NCBI GenBank assembly: GCA_030668345.1
Contig: DAOUUD010000047.1
Location: forward strand, 1 to 10,081
Length of the DNA: 10,081 nt
Reading direction: 5' to 3'
Source of the DNA: Candidatus Cloacimonadota bacterium
Lineage (GTDB): Bacteria; Cloacimonadota; Cloacimonadia; Cloacimonadales; TCS61
Part shown: positions 1-7,261 of the stretch, one piece after another
How the letters are laid out: the number at the start of each line of letters is the position of its first letter
Numbering within the stretch: the first letter of the stretch is position 1
Position numbers and translations under genes: made by a program
Notes under the pieces: model-generated
Told to the model about the DNA's origin: nothing
The model's database searches: none
The model's input: the letters and a program-made list of their open reading frames with translations, nothing else

Positions 1-2
1 AC

Positions 3-2870
3 AATAAACTTTATATTATCCTAATTATATTTTTATTGATCTGTTTATCATTAAATGCTGAAGAGCCACTCATCATCAGAGAAAACACAAACTTTGCCTG
101 GGAAAGCAATTCCGTAACCCTGGATGATGGAGTTGTCAGCATCTGGGCAGACACCAAAACTAGCATCTGGAATGTCTATGCTCAAAAAGTAGATGCTGCC
201 GGAAACATGCTTTGGAACAATGGTGAACCTTTACTTCTCGACGAGAAGGTAAACACATTTGCGGGAGCAAAGAGAATTGTAATTACAAGCGATAATTGTG
301 TAATAGCGATGTGGATCACATTTATAAGTGTGAATAATTATAGAATGTACGCACAGAAATTAAATAGCTCAGGTGAACTTCTGTGGTCACAAAACAACGA
401 ATTGCTGGTCGATAATACATTTATTAGACATCCTTACCTGATTGCTAACGATATCGGTGGTGCATTTATTTTTTACTACAATCCTAATGAAGGTGAAATT
501 GTTAGTTTTAATCTGGATGCAAATGCCAATGATCTCTGGTCGGTTAATCCTTCTCCGATTATTTCGGATGCATTTATAGACTATATTGTCTCCGATAATT
601 CAGGTGGCGTAATAATTACTTATACAGAAATTTCCGGAAATGAAAACATGATGGTTGTGCGTGTTAATTCAGACCGGGAAATTCTTTGGGATGAGATAGT
701 AGCTATTTCGCTTCCAAGTTATTATTATGCTTATATGATTTCTGTGGGTACAAACGATTTTGTAATCTATTGGCGTTCCGGTGAATCTGTAATGGGGCAA
801 CGCGTTGACTTAGCTGGAAATATCTATTGGGGAGCAGAAGGGATAGAAATTAACAATGAAGCAGTTTATGTAAACTCCCGAACAATGCTTACTGGTAATG
901 ATGACAGTTTTTTTATGGGATATTCTATTCAAGCACCTCACCCGAATGAATACATTTTTAAAATTCAAAAATTCGATCTAAATGGAAATGCTCAGTGGGC
1001 TAATGCCACGGTTCTGGATGATGTTAATTGCTATTTATTCAATATACAACCCAACGCAGATCAAGGCTGTTATGTTATGTGGATTTATAGCTCGGACCTA
1101 AAAGTTCAAAACATCGATTTGAATGGAAATAAATTATGGGGAGATAACGGGATTATACTTGGTTCGGAATACTATTCAGCCTGGCTGCAACATGGAATAC
1201 AGATCAATGAAGTAAACAACCATATTCTATTTACCTGGCAGCTAATTAAAAATGGAAGATCTCATCTCAGATACCAATGTCTCGATCAATCCGGTAATAT
1301 TCTGCTTCCGGAAGAAGGTGTCGATATCAGGTGTGGAATGCAATCCTATTTAAATAACTTCCAAATCATTGGGAATGATAATTCCAGCTATTATCTATGG
1401 GAAGATTACAGATATTCGGAAAAGAGGATTTTTGCTCAACGTGTATCAGCAGAGGGAGAAGTGTATTTTTCTGATTTTGGCATTGCTCTCACCGATACAG
1501 CTTTCCATTATCAAAATGATTTTGCAGCAAAATCTCTACCGGATGGTGGAATTGCAGCAGCCTGGAACGAACAGAAAGAAAATGAAGAATTCCAGAGAGT
1601 GCGCTGGCAAATATTGTATGAAGATGGAACTGTGTTTTCACCGAATGGAGTTGATATCACCACTGATGTTGTGAATGATCAAACGATGCCGAAAATGGAA
1701 ATTGTGGATGGAAACATTGTAGTAGTCTGGCTGGAAGTAGATCAGATCAAAGCTCAGAAACTAATTAATAATAATCCGGTGTGGGGCAGCAATGGTACTG
1801 TCTTGATCGAAAATGGAGACACTGGTTTTACAGCTTTGATAGGCAATTATATCTACTTTGAATATCAAGATGAATATTATTTCAATCGAATCGATGAGAA
1901 TGGAAACTTTTCTGCCAATTGGCCTTTCCCGGGAGTTGCACTTCCTGAATTTACACCACAAATCAAAACCTGGAATGAATTCAACGATGACCTGGTTTAC
2001 ACTTGGAGAGAAAGCTATAGCGGATTAGAAGATTACGGATTTCAGATTTTAACTTCAGATGGAGAATATGTTTTTCCGGGATACGGTTTCACCCTTTTAA
2101 CCGATGTTGATTTCTATAATTACGATTTCTTGTTTGATGGTTACATCAATCTTTTCTATCAAGCAGAATCTGGTTATAACATTTTGATGGATAGATACGA
2201 TCTACAGGGGCAAACGATTTGGAATGGCTCTACCTGTTTCATTGAAAACATCAATCCTTTCAATAGGTTGGGTTCTGTAAAAATAGGTGATAAATTCCTC
2301 GTAATCTGGTGTACTAATAATGAAAATTCAAATAGTTCTTATATGATGCATTTGATCGGAGAAGACGGCATTCCCCTTCCTTCAAGTCTCACCGGTGAAG
2401 AATATGAAGTATTTTCTTCTCATCGCGATTATCAGGTTGCAGTCTCCACCGATACAGATGTTGCTATTTTATTTGAAAGAGGTTATACGGTCGGTTCAGA
2501 TAGTGAATTCTTCTCCAGCGGATTGGTTACTTATCTCGTCAGTATGAACGATGTAAATGTAATCCAAAATGAAATAGTTACACCAGAGAATTATAATTTA
2601 TCCAATCATCCCAACCCTTTCAATCCAAGCACAGAGATCAGTTTCACATTAAAATCCGAAAACTCAGAGAACACCAAAATTGAAATCTACAACATTAAAG
2701 GTCAAAAAGTGAAACAGCTTTTCAAGGGTCAGCTTCCTACCGGTAAACACTCTTTTGTATGGAACGGCACAGACGGAAACGATAAACCTGTCAGTTCTGG
2801 TGTGTATATATATAAACTGAGCATAAACAACAAAATACAAGCTGTGAGGAAGTGTCTGTTAATGAAATAA
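3..2870 (+). CDS. Large secreted beta-propeller-like repeat protein with C-terminal FlgD-like/type IX sorting domain (5' end outside window)
   Basis: The frame is open from the first complete codon and reads NKLYIILIIFLLICLSLNAEE, a signal-peptide hydrophobic core with likely cleavage after LNA, so the true start lies a few codons left of the window. A TTG at 36 is not credible as the start: it cuts the signal peptide and has no Shine-Dalgarno site. Numbering residues from 36, the body (about 10-840) carries at least eleven copies of a degenerate unit such as 'QKVDAAGNMLW', 'QRVDLAGNIYW' and 'QNIDLNGNKLW', spaced roughly 45-58 residues (near 53, 111, 160, 211, 258, 314, 361, 417, 471, 528, 577), which suggests beta-propeller blades. 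Residues about 851-944 form the C-terminal domain, with 'NHPNPFNPSTEISF', 'IEIYNIKGQKVKQL' and 'SSGVYIYKL', ending in LLMK. In FCB bacteria this domain directs outer-membrane passage and surface attachment. The ligand or function of the propeller is unknown; I see no enzymatic motif. Confidence 0.85.
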   Translation, partial: NKLYIILIIFLLICLSLNAEEPLIIRENTNFAWESNSVTLDDGVVSIWADTKTSIWNVYAQKVDAAGNMLWNNGEPLLLDEKVNTFAGAKRIVITSDNCVIAMWITFISVNNYRMYAQKLNSSGELLWSQNNELLVDNTFIRHPYLIANDIGGAFIFYYNPNEGEIVSFNLDANANDLWSVNPSPIISDAFIDYIVSDNSGGVIITYTEISGNENMMVVRVNSDREILWDEIVAISLPSYYYAYMISVGTNDFVIYWRSGESVMGQRVDLAGNIYWGAEGIEINNEAVYVNSRTMLTGNDDSFFMGYSIQAPHPNEYIFKIQKFDLNGNAQWANATVLDDVNCYLFNIQPNADQGCYVMWIYSSDLKVQNIDLNGNKLWGDNGIILGSEYYSAWLQHGIQINEVNNHILFTWQLIKNGRSHLRYQCLDQSGNILLPEEGVDIRCGMQSYLNNFQIIGNDNSSYYLWEDYRYSEKRIFAQRVSAEGEVYFSDFGIALTDTAFHYQNDFAAKSLPDGGIAAAWNEQKENEEFQRVRWQILYEDGTVFSPNGVDITTDVVNDQTMPKMEIVDGNIVVVWLEVDQIKAQKLINNNPVWGSNGTVLIENGDTGFTALIGNYIYFEYQDEYYFNRIDENGNFSANWPFPGVALPEFTPQIKTWNEFNDDLVYTWRESYSGLEDYGFQILTSDGEYVFPGYGFTLLTDVDFYNYDFLFDGYINLFYQAESGYNILMDRYDLQGQTIWNGSTCFIENINPFNRLGSVKIGDKFLVIWCTNNENSNSSYMMHLIGEDGIPLPSSLTGEEYEVFSSHRDYQVAVSTDTDVAILFERGYTVGSDSEFFSSGLVTYLVSMNDVNVIQNEIVTPENYNLSNHPNPFNPSTEISFTLKSENSENTKIEIYNIKGQKVKQLFKGQLPTGKHSFVWNGTDGNDKPVSSGVYIYKLSINNKIQAVRKCLLMK

Positions 2871-2871
2871 C

Positions 2872-2894
2872 AGTAACCTGATCCGGTACTTTTT
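2872..2894 (+). terminator. Possible weak intrinsic terminator after the secreted repeat protein
   Basis: Two bases after the stop codon, AGTAACC (2872-2878) can pair with GGTACT (2885-2890) across a six-base loop, with one bulged A. The right arm runs into TTTTT at 2890-2894. Three further T5 runs follow (2904-2908, 2926-2930, 2941-2945). The stem is short, so termination strength is uncertain. Confidence 0.35.
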
Positions 2895-2957
2895 CTTAAA
2901 CGCTTTTTCGCTTCTGTCCTTTCACTTTTTATACTCATACTTTTTCTAACAAAAAAA

Positions 2958-2986
2958 TTGACTTAAAAACGCCCTGTTTTAACCGT
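2958..2986 (+). promoter_or_regulatory. Candidate promoter region upstream of the EIIA/antiporter cassette
   Basis: TTGACT at 2958-2963 resembles a -35 element (5 of 6 to TTGACA), but no good TATAAT lies 16-18 bases downstream. The stretch TTGA-N9-GCCCTGTTTT recurs almost unchanged in the gap before the phosphatase gene at 8258. It sits about 50 bases before the cassette's first start codon. A lineage-specific promoter is an inference from this similarity and from position. Confidence 0.25.
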
Positions 2987-3011
2987 CCATCAGTTAGTAG
3001 AGGAGAATATT

Positions 3012-3473
3012 ATGGAAAAAATTCTCAAAGTATCCGATCTGATAAATGAAGATTTTATTATCGATATTAAATCTGATAATAAGAAAGATGCACTCAATGA
3101 GCTTCTGGAAGTCATCTGTAAAAATTCCAGAATCACAGATCGCAAAATATTCAGCAAAGAGATATTCAAGCGTGAAGAACTGATGAGTACCGGCATTGGT
3201 TACCAGATAGCTATTCCGCATGCACGTCACAGCTCCGTACAGGATTTTGTGATGGCAATCGGCAGGAAGTGTGAAGGTTTGGAATATGAATCCATCGATG
3301 ACAAACCGGTAAAAATCATCTTCATGATCGGTGCTTCGGATAAACAGGATAAAGATTATATCAGACTTCTGTCCCGCCTGGTATTACGTTTGAAAAACAA
3401 AGAATTTGTAGATAAAATTCTTACAGCTGAAAATCCTGCAGAGATCTACCAGCTGATCAAAACTCAAAGGTAG
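3012..3473 (+). CDS. PTS EIIA type-2 (PtsN/fructose-like) domain protein, likely antiporter regulator
   Basis: This 153-residue protein is a stand-alone EIIA domain of the fructose/mannitol/nitrogen-PTS fold, matching PtsN in length. The family's phosphoryl-acceptor histidine is seen in 'GIGYQIAIPHARHSS' as His70. The usual Gly before IAIPH is Gln65 here, and a second His (73) lies close by. Other family features are the helical start 'DALNELLEVICKN', and 'KIIFMIGASDKQDKDYIRLLSRL' is the expected late strand-helix region. The ATG at 3012 follows AGGAG at 3001-3005. The next gene, a cation:proton antiporter, starts three bases after the stop, so the two are co-transcribed and probably translationally coupled. 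In known genomes EIIA domains occur beside or fused to CPA2 antiporters, and a regulatory rather than sugar-transport role is inferred: no EIIB/EIIC, HPr or EI gene is in view. The paralogue could also act as a general PtsN. Confidence 0.85.
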   Translation: MEKILKVSDLINEDFIIDIKSDNKKDALNELLEVICKNSRITDRKIFSKEIFKREELMSTGIGYQIAIPHARHSSVQDFVMAIGRKCEGLEYESIDDKPVKIIFMIGASDKQDKDYIRLLSRLVLRLKNKEFVDKILTAENPAEIYQLIKTQR

Positions 3474-3476
3474 GTT

Positions 3477-4691
3477 ATGTTCCCTCAATATATGCAAATG
3501 CTTTTTCTGGGCTGCTCCATACTGCTGGCTCTTATCATTTCTCGCGGAGCTACAGTACTTAAAACACCTCTCATTGTAGGTTACATTATTGCAGGAGCAC
3601 TATTAGGACCGGATGTTCTGGGTTTGATCTCTCAGAAACAGATCGCATCACTGGATATTGTGAACCTGGTGGTTCTTTCACTTATCGGGTTCGGTATCGG
3701 CGGCGAGTTAAGATTCAATGAATTAAAAAAGCTGGGAAGATCGATTATTTTAATCGTCGTATTTGAAGCATTAGGCGCATTTTTCCTGGTGGGAATAGCC
3801 AGTGCTCTCATCCTGAAAAACATTCCCATGGGTCTTATTTTTGGTTCTCTGGCGGCTGCCACAGCACCGGCAGGAACTGTGGAAGTGATAAAACAATACA
3901 AAGCAAAGGGAGAATTCACCACCACGCTCTATGCCGTGATGGGCTTGGATGATATCATTGCTTTACTGCTTTTCACTATTTCACTGCCGCTTTCCATAAT
4001 CCTTTTAACCGGAGCTAAAGCAGGTGGAGATGTGTCAATTTTTCATGCTCTGGGACAGGCTGGCTTGGAAATTATACTGTCAATTGGAGTTGGGGTTATC
4101 GTTGGATTCCTGCTTATACCGATAGCAAAACTGATCCACGACAGAGTGAACCTGCTGCTGCTCTCTCTGGGTATCATCCTGATAAATTGCGGTATCTCGG
4201 AATACTTTCACCTCTCACCCATTCTGCTGAATATGACGATGGGAATTGTGATTGTAAACAGAAGTTCGCTTATCTCCCGTAAAATATTCCATACACTGGG
4301 AAATTGGACTCCTCCCATGTACGTGTGGTTTTTTGTACTTATTGGAACAAGATTGAATATATCGTTAATTACCAAATACTCTTTACTTATTGGAATATAC
4401 ATTGTCGCCCGTTCTTTTGGTAAATGGAGCGGTACCTTTATAGGATCGACGATTTCTAAAGCACCGAAAAAGATCAAAAATTTCCTGGGACTTGCTCTCA
4501 TGTCTCAGGCGGGTGTAGCTGTGGGATTGGCTCTGGCAGCATCCAAAGCACTGGAACAATATAACTTTCATATGCAGGCTTTACAGGTGATCAGTATAAT
4601 TACAGCCACAACTTTCATTGTGATGGTGGTGGGACCCATCATGGCAAAGCTTGCCCTTTTTAAATCGGGGGAAACAAATGTTTCCGATTAG
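3477..4691 (+). CDS. CPA2-family cation:proton antiporter (Na+/H+ or K+/H+ exchanger)
   Basis: This 404-residue integral membrane protein has about 12-13 hydrophobic segments, as expected of the CPA2 exchanger core, and lacks the C-terminal RCK/TrkA domain found in KefB/KefC. Family landmarks are 'TPLIVGYIIAGALLGP' (30-45), 'ATAPAGTVEVI' (128-138) in the unwound-helix region, 'MGLDDIIALL' with Asp158-Asp159 (the ion-binding pair of electrogenic exchangers such as NapA), 'RSFGKWSGTFIG' (312-323) and 'LMSQAGVAVGLALA' (341-354). It exchanges a monovalent cation for protons across the inner membrane. Na+ versus K+ cannot be told from sequence. The ATG at 3477 follows AGGTAGG overlapping the upstream stop. 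Neighbours are an EIIA-like protein before and a PII-like protein after, which may supply the regulation that a missing cytosolic domain would otherwise give. Confidence 0.88.
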   Translation: MFPQYMQMLFLGCSILLALIISRGATVLKTPLIVGYIIAGALLGPDVLGLISQKQIASLDIVNLVVLSLIGFGIGGELRFNELKKLGRSIILIVVFEALGAFFLVGIASALILKNIPMGLIFGSLAAATAPAGTVEVIKQYKAKGEFTTTLYAVMGLDDIIALLLFTISLPLSIILLTGAKAGGDVSIFHALGQAGLEIILSIGVGVIVGFLLIPIAKLIHDRVNLLLLSLGIILINCGISEYFHLSPILLNMTMGIVIVNRSSLISRKIFHTLGNWTPPMYVWFFVLIGTRLNISLITKYSLLIGIYIVARSFGKWSGTFIGSTISKAPKKIKNFLGLALMSQAGVAVGLALAASKALEQYNFHMQALQVISIITATTFIVMVVGPIMAKLALFKSGETNVSD

Positions 4692-4694
4692 GAG
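4690..4694 (+). promoter_or_regulatory. Ribosome binding site overlapping the antiporter stop codon
   Basis: AGGAG at 4690-4694 overlaps the TAG stop (4689-4691) of the antiporter and fixes the start of the next gene at 4701. The 14 bases AGGAGAATATTATG are identical to those before the EIIA gene (3001-3014). The overlap suggests translational coupling of antiporter and PII-like protein. Confidence 0.7.
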
Positions 4695-4700
4695 AATATT

Positions 4701-5015
4701 ATGTATATGATTTTAAACCTGAATAAAGAGAAATATCTCGATGACATTTTAATGGCTCTCACCGAAGCTGGTATAGATGATACGGTAGTATTATCTGGTG
4801 AATCGCTTGGTCATAAATTAGCTTTTGATAACCCGCTTTTTGCCGGTTTCAGGAAGTCGTTCGGTAAGGATAAAGGCTATGCTAACGTAATAATGGCAGT
4901 TGCCGACCAGGAACAGATCGACTTCATGCTGGAAGAGCTGAAAAATTCCGGTATAGATTTTGTTAAAGATGAGATCGGAAAGATAGTATTGATACCAACG
5001 GAAATTGAATATTGA
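4701..5015 (+). CDS. Small PII-like (GlnB-fold) regulatory protein, transporter-associated
   Basis: This 104-residue cytosolic protein has a pattern fitting the ferredoxin-like beta-alpha-beta-beta-alpha-beta PII fold: strand 'MYMILNLN', helix 'YLDDILMALTEAGI', strand 'DTVVLSGES', a long polar loop (about 36-58, with Phe-Arg-Lys-Ser-Phe-Gly-Lys) where PII has its T-loop, strand 'YANVIMAVA', helix 'EQIDFMLEELKNSGI', and a last strand 'GKIVLIPTE'. PII-like proteins form trimers that bind nucleotides or metabolites and control a membrane transporter encoded beside them. The classical GlnB uridylylation Tyr context and the B-loop/C-loop signatures are not evident, so it is not glnB or glnK. With the antiporter nine bases upstream and a shared ribosome-site context, it likely regulates that exchanger. 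The ligand is unknown. The fold assignment is moderate, made from pattern and context. Confidence 0.7.
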   Translation: MYMILNLNKEKYLDDILMALTEAGIDDTVVLSGESLGHKLAFDNPLFAGFRKSFGKDKGYANVIMAVADQEQIDFMLEELKNSGIDFVKDEIGKIVLIPTEIEY

Positions 5016-5024
5016 TATAAATTC

Positions 5025-5051
5025 GTCCGCCTGCATGAATTCCGGCGTGAC
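5025..5051. repeat. GC-rich imperfect hairpin, possible remnant of a dispersed palindromic repeat
   Basis: GTCCGCC (5025-5031) can pair with GGCGTGAC (5044-5051), seven pairs with one bulged T, around a twelve-base loop containing TGCATGAATTCC. It is clearly more GC-rich than the flanking gap and ends directly before the AAGGAGG ribosome site of the next gene (5052-5058). No T-run follows, so it is not an intrinsic terminator. The form (a TGTCA-type end with a CCGG core when read on the - strand) recalls short extragenic palindromes, but only one copy is in this window. Confidence 0.3.
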
Positions 5052-5063
5052 AAGGAGGAAAGG

Positions 5064-6728
5064 ATGAAAATAGTTGAATGTGTTCCAAATTTCAGTGAAG
5101 GGCGTGATCTGAAAATTATAGATCAAATTACTAATGTATTAAAATCGGTAAAAGGAGCTTACCTTCTGGACGTAGATCCCGGTGCAGATACAAACAGAAC
5201 TGTTGTAACTTTTGTAGGAGACCCGGATTCTGCCATGGAGGCTGCTTTCCAGGCAATTAAAAAAGCTTCCCAGCTTATCGATATGAGTAAACATCACGGT
5301 GCTCATCCACGTATGGGTGCAACCGATGTCTGTCCTTTCGTGCCTGTTTCCGGTGTAACCATGGATGATTGTGTGGAATATGCAAAAAAGGTTGGTAAAC
5401 GGGTTGGCGAAGAACTTGGAATCCCTATCTACTTATATGAATATGCCGCTTCCAAACCGGAATGGAAAAACCTGGCAGAAGTCCGCAAAGGAGAATACGA
5501 AGGCTTGGCTGCGCGTGAAGGTGATAAATATTGGAATCCGGATTTTGGGCCAAATAAATTTAATGCAAAATCGGGAGCAACAGCTATTTCTGCCCGGGAA
5601 TTCCTGATAGCATATAATATAAATCTGAATACCCGGGATAAAAAGAAAGCTCATGCCCTGGCTATTTCAATTCGAGAAAAAGGTCGCTTCAAACGTGATA
5701 CCACAGGTAAATTAGTAAAAGATAAAAATGGAAATAAAATTCTTCAGTCCGGATTATTTAAGCATTGTAAAGCCGTGGGTTGGTACATCGATGAATATAA
5801 TCGTGCCCAGATCAGCATTAACCTGACGAACTACAAAATAACACCTCCTCATCTTGTTCTGGAGAAAGTTCGTGAACTGGCAAAAGAAAAAGGAATTCAG
5901 GTTACCGGTAGCGAACTTGTGGGACTACTTCCCAAAGAAGCTGTCCTGATGGCAGGGAAATACTACCTGAACCGGCTGGGTGAAAGTGCTGGAATCCCGG
6001 AAAAAATGATCATTGAAACAGCTATTCAATCTATGGGACTGGATGATCTGTCTCCTTTCGTTATTAATGAAAAGGTAATCGAATATGCAATCGCAGAAAA
6101 AGATAACCTGGTAAATATGACAATCAGCGAATTTTCTGATGAGCTTTCTACAGATTCACCTGCACCAGGTGGTGGTAGTGTAGCGGCTCTTTGTTCTTCC
6201 ATGTCAGGAGCACTTTCTGCCATGGTTTCCAATCTAACATTTGGCAAAAAAGGTTATGAGAAAGTGTGGGATGAAGCAAAAGTTCTGGCAGAAACAAGTC
6301 AGCATATTAAAGAGCGTTCCATCGATGCAATCGATAAAGACACACAGGCATTTTATGATATGATGGATGCAGCACGCCTTCCTAAAAAAGCAGATGAAGA
6401 AATTAAAATACGCAATGCAGCTATCCAGGAAACCACTAAAAATGCTATCTTGGTTCCAATGGAAACACTACAAATTGCTCTGGAAGCTGTGGAACTTGCA
6501 CAGAAAGTTGCAAAGATCGGAAACGAAAATGCTCTTTCCGATGCAGGTGTAGCAGCCATCACAGCAAATGCTGCAGCCAAATCTGCTTACCTGAATGTGA
6601 AGATAAATATGAGTAGCATCGAAGATGAGAGATTCAAATTCGACACACTTACACAGGCTGATGAATTGCTGGAAAAGGTGAATAACATAGCTTTAAAAGT
6701 AGAAAAAGAAGTTAAGGGAAAAGTTTAA
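5064..6728 (+). CDS. ftcD: Bifunctional glutamate formimidoyltransferase / formimidoyl-THF cyclodeaminase
   Basis: This 554-residue fusion moves the formimino group from N-formimino-L-glutamate to tetrahydrofolate and then releases ammonia to give 5,10-methenyl-THF, linking histidine breakdown to one-carbon metabolism in the cytosol. The transferase half (about 1-330) opens with 'MKIVECVPNFSEGRD' and has 'LLDVDPGADTNRTVVTFVG' and 'GAHPRMGATDVCPFVPV'. His81 there corresponds to the catalytic His82 of the mammalian enzyme. A roughly 20-residue insert near 211-235, relative to the mammalian form, is as seen in Bacteroidota versions. The cyclodeaminase half (about 350-554) has 'TISEFSDEL', 'SPAPGGGSVAAL' and 'ALSDAGVAAITAN'. 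Length is normal for the fused family. The start is set by AAGGAGG at 5052-5058. It lies 48 bases after the PII-like gene, so it may be on the same transcript. No hutH, hutU or hutI is in the window. Confidence 0.95.
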   Translation: MKIVECVPNFSEGRDLKIIDQITNVLKSVKGAYLLDVDPGADTNRTVVTFVGDPDSAMEAAFQAIKKASQLIDMSKHHGAHPRMGATDVCPFVPVSGVTMDDCVEYAKKVGKRVGEELGIPIYLYEYAASKPEWKNLAEVRKGEYEGLAAREGDKYWNPDFGPNKFNAKSGATAISAREFLIAYNINLNTRDKKKAHALAISIREKGRFKRDTTGKLVKDKNGNKILQSGLFKHCKAVGWYIDEYNRAQISINLTNYKITPPHLVLEKVRELAKEKGIQVTGSELVGLLPKEAVLMAGKYYLNRLGESAGIPEKMIIETAIQSMGLDDLSPFVINEKVIEYAIAEKDNLVNMTISEFSDELSTDSPAPGGGSVAALCSSMSGALSAMVSNLTFGKKGYEKVWDEAKVLAETSQHIKERSIDAIDKDTQAFYDMMDAARLPKKADEEIKIRNAAIQETTKNAILVPMETLQIALEAVELAQKVAKIGNENALSDAGVAAITANAAAKSAYLNVKINMSSIEDERFKFDTLTQADELLEKVNNIALKVEKEVKGKV

Positions 6729-6780
6729 AAACTTTACGGAGATTATAAATCTGTTCAAAACTATTTTTTCAGGATAAATT

Positions 6781-7212
6781 ATGGAAAATATTCAACATCT
6801 AATTCAGTTGCTGCAATCATCGATCTCGCCTATCATACTTATTTCCGGAGTAGGTTTATTATTGTTATCTTTCACCAATAGATTGGGCAGGGTGATCGAC
6901 CGTTCACGTTTTATTGTAAATGAACTAAAAGATAGTAAAGATGATATCAAGAAAATCCAGATTCCAATATTATACAAAAGAGGTCGTATTCTCAGAACTG
7001 CAATTACAAGTATTTCTTTCACCATTCTATGTGCCAGCCTAATGATACTGCTTTTGTTTCTGGGTTATTTTACTCAGCTTAATGTAGAAATAGTGTTCAT
7101 TAGTTTTTTTATCCTGGCAATTATTGGGTTGATCATCTCGATAATTTTATTCATGTGGGATGTAGCAGTTTCTCTGAAAGCACTTAAAATTCAGGCAGGA
7201 AATTATCTCTAA
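6781..7212 (+). CDS. DUF2721 family small membrane protein
   Basis: This 143-residue inner-membrane protein has three hydrophobic segments at about 15-31, 75-96 and 103-127. The conserved 'TNRLGRVIDRSR' (32-43) follows the first segment, then a charged stretch (45-60) and 'YKRGRILRTAI' before the second. This layout and the N-terminal 'LIQLLQSSISPIILISGVGLL' match the DUF2721 family, which has no established function. The ATG at 6781 has a modest AGGA at 6771-6774, six bases upstream. It lies 52 bases after ftcD and 49 before the radical SAM gene, with no clear terminator or promoter on either side, so it may be part of one long transcript. Confidence 0.85.
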   Translation: MENIQHLIQLLQSSISPIILISGVGLLLLSFTNRLGRVIDRSRFIVNELKDSKDDIKKIQIPILYKRGRILRTAITSISFTILCASLMILLLFLGYFTQLNVEIVFISFFILAIIGLIISIILFMWDVAVSLKALKIQAGNYL

Positions 7213-7250
7213 TTTCTGTAATGATTTTATCGTTCAGGTTGTGAGAAATT

Positions 7251-7256
7251 AAGGAG
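7251..7256 (+). promoter_or_regulatory. Ribosome binding site that decides a TTG start
   Basis: AAGGAG at 7251-7256 lies five bases before TTG at 7262. No in-frame ATG is placed as well, and the conserved N-terminus of the family ('KYKHLFGPVPSRRLG') begins immediately after this TTG, so TTG is the start codon of the radical SAM gene. Confidence 0.8.
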
Positions 7257-7261
7257 ATAAA

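Noticed and set aside
36..38. TTG as the start codon of the large secreted protein
   Set aside because: It lies inside the hydrophobic core of the signal peptide, has no ribosome site, and the frame is open to the left edge.
1369..1674. 101-codon + strand ORF inside the secreted protein gene
   Set aside because: It overlaps the real gene in another frame, with no ribosome site and no recognisable protein pattern.
4701..5015. Calling the small protein glnB/glnK
   Set aside because: The fold pattern fits PII, but length, T-loop and the absence of an ammonium transporter argue against classical nitrogen PII.
6729..6780. Promoter or terminator in the gap after ftcD
   Set aside because: A T-run is present (CTATTTTTTC) but there is no stem before it and no paired -35/-10.
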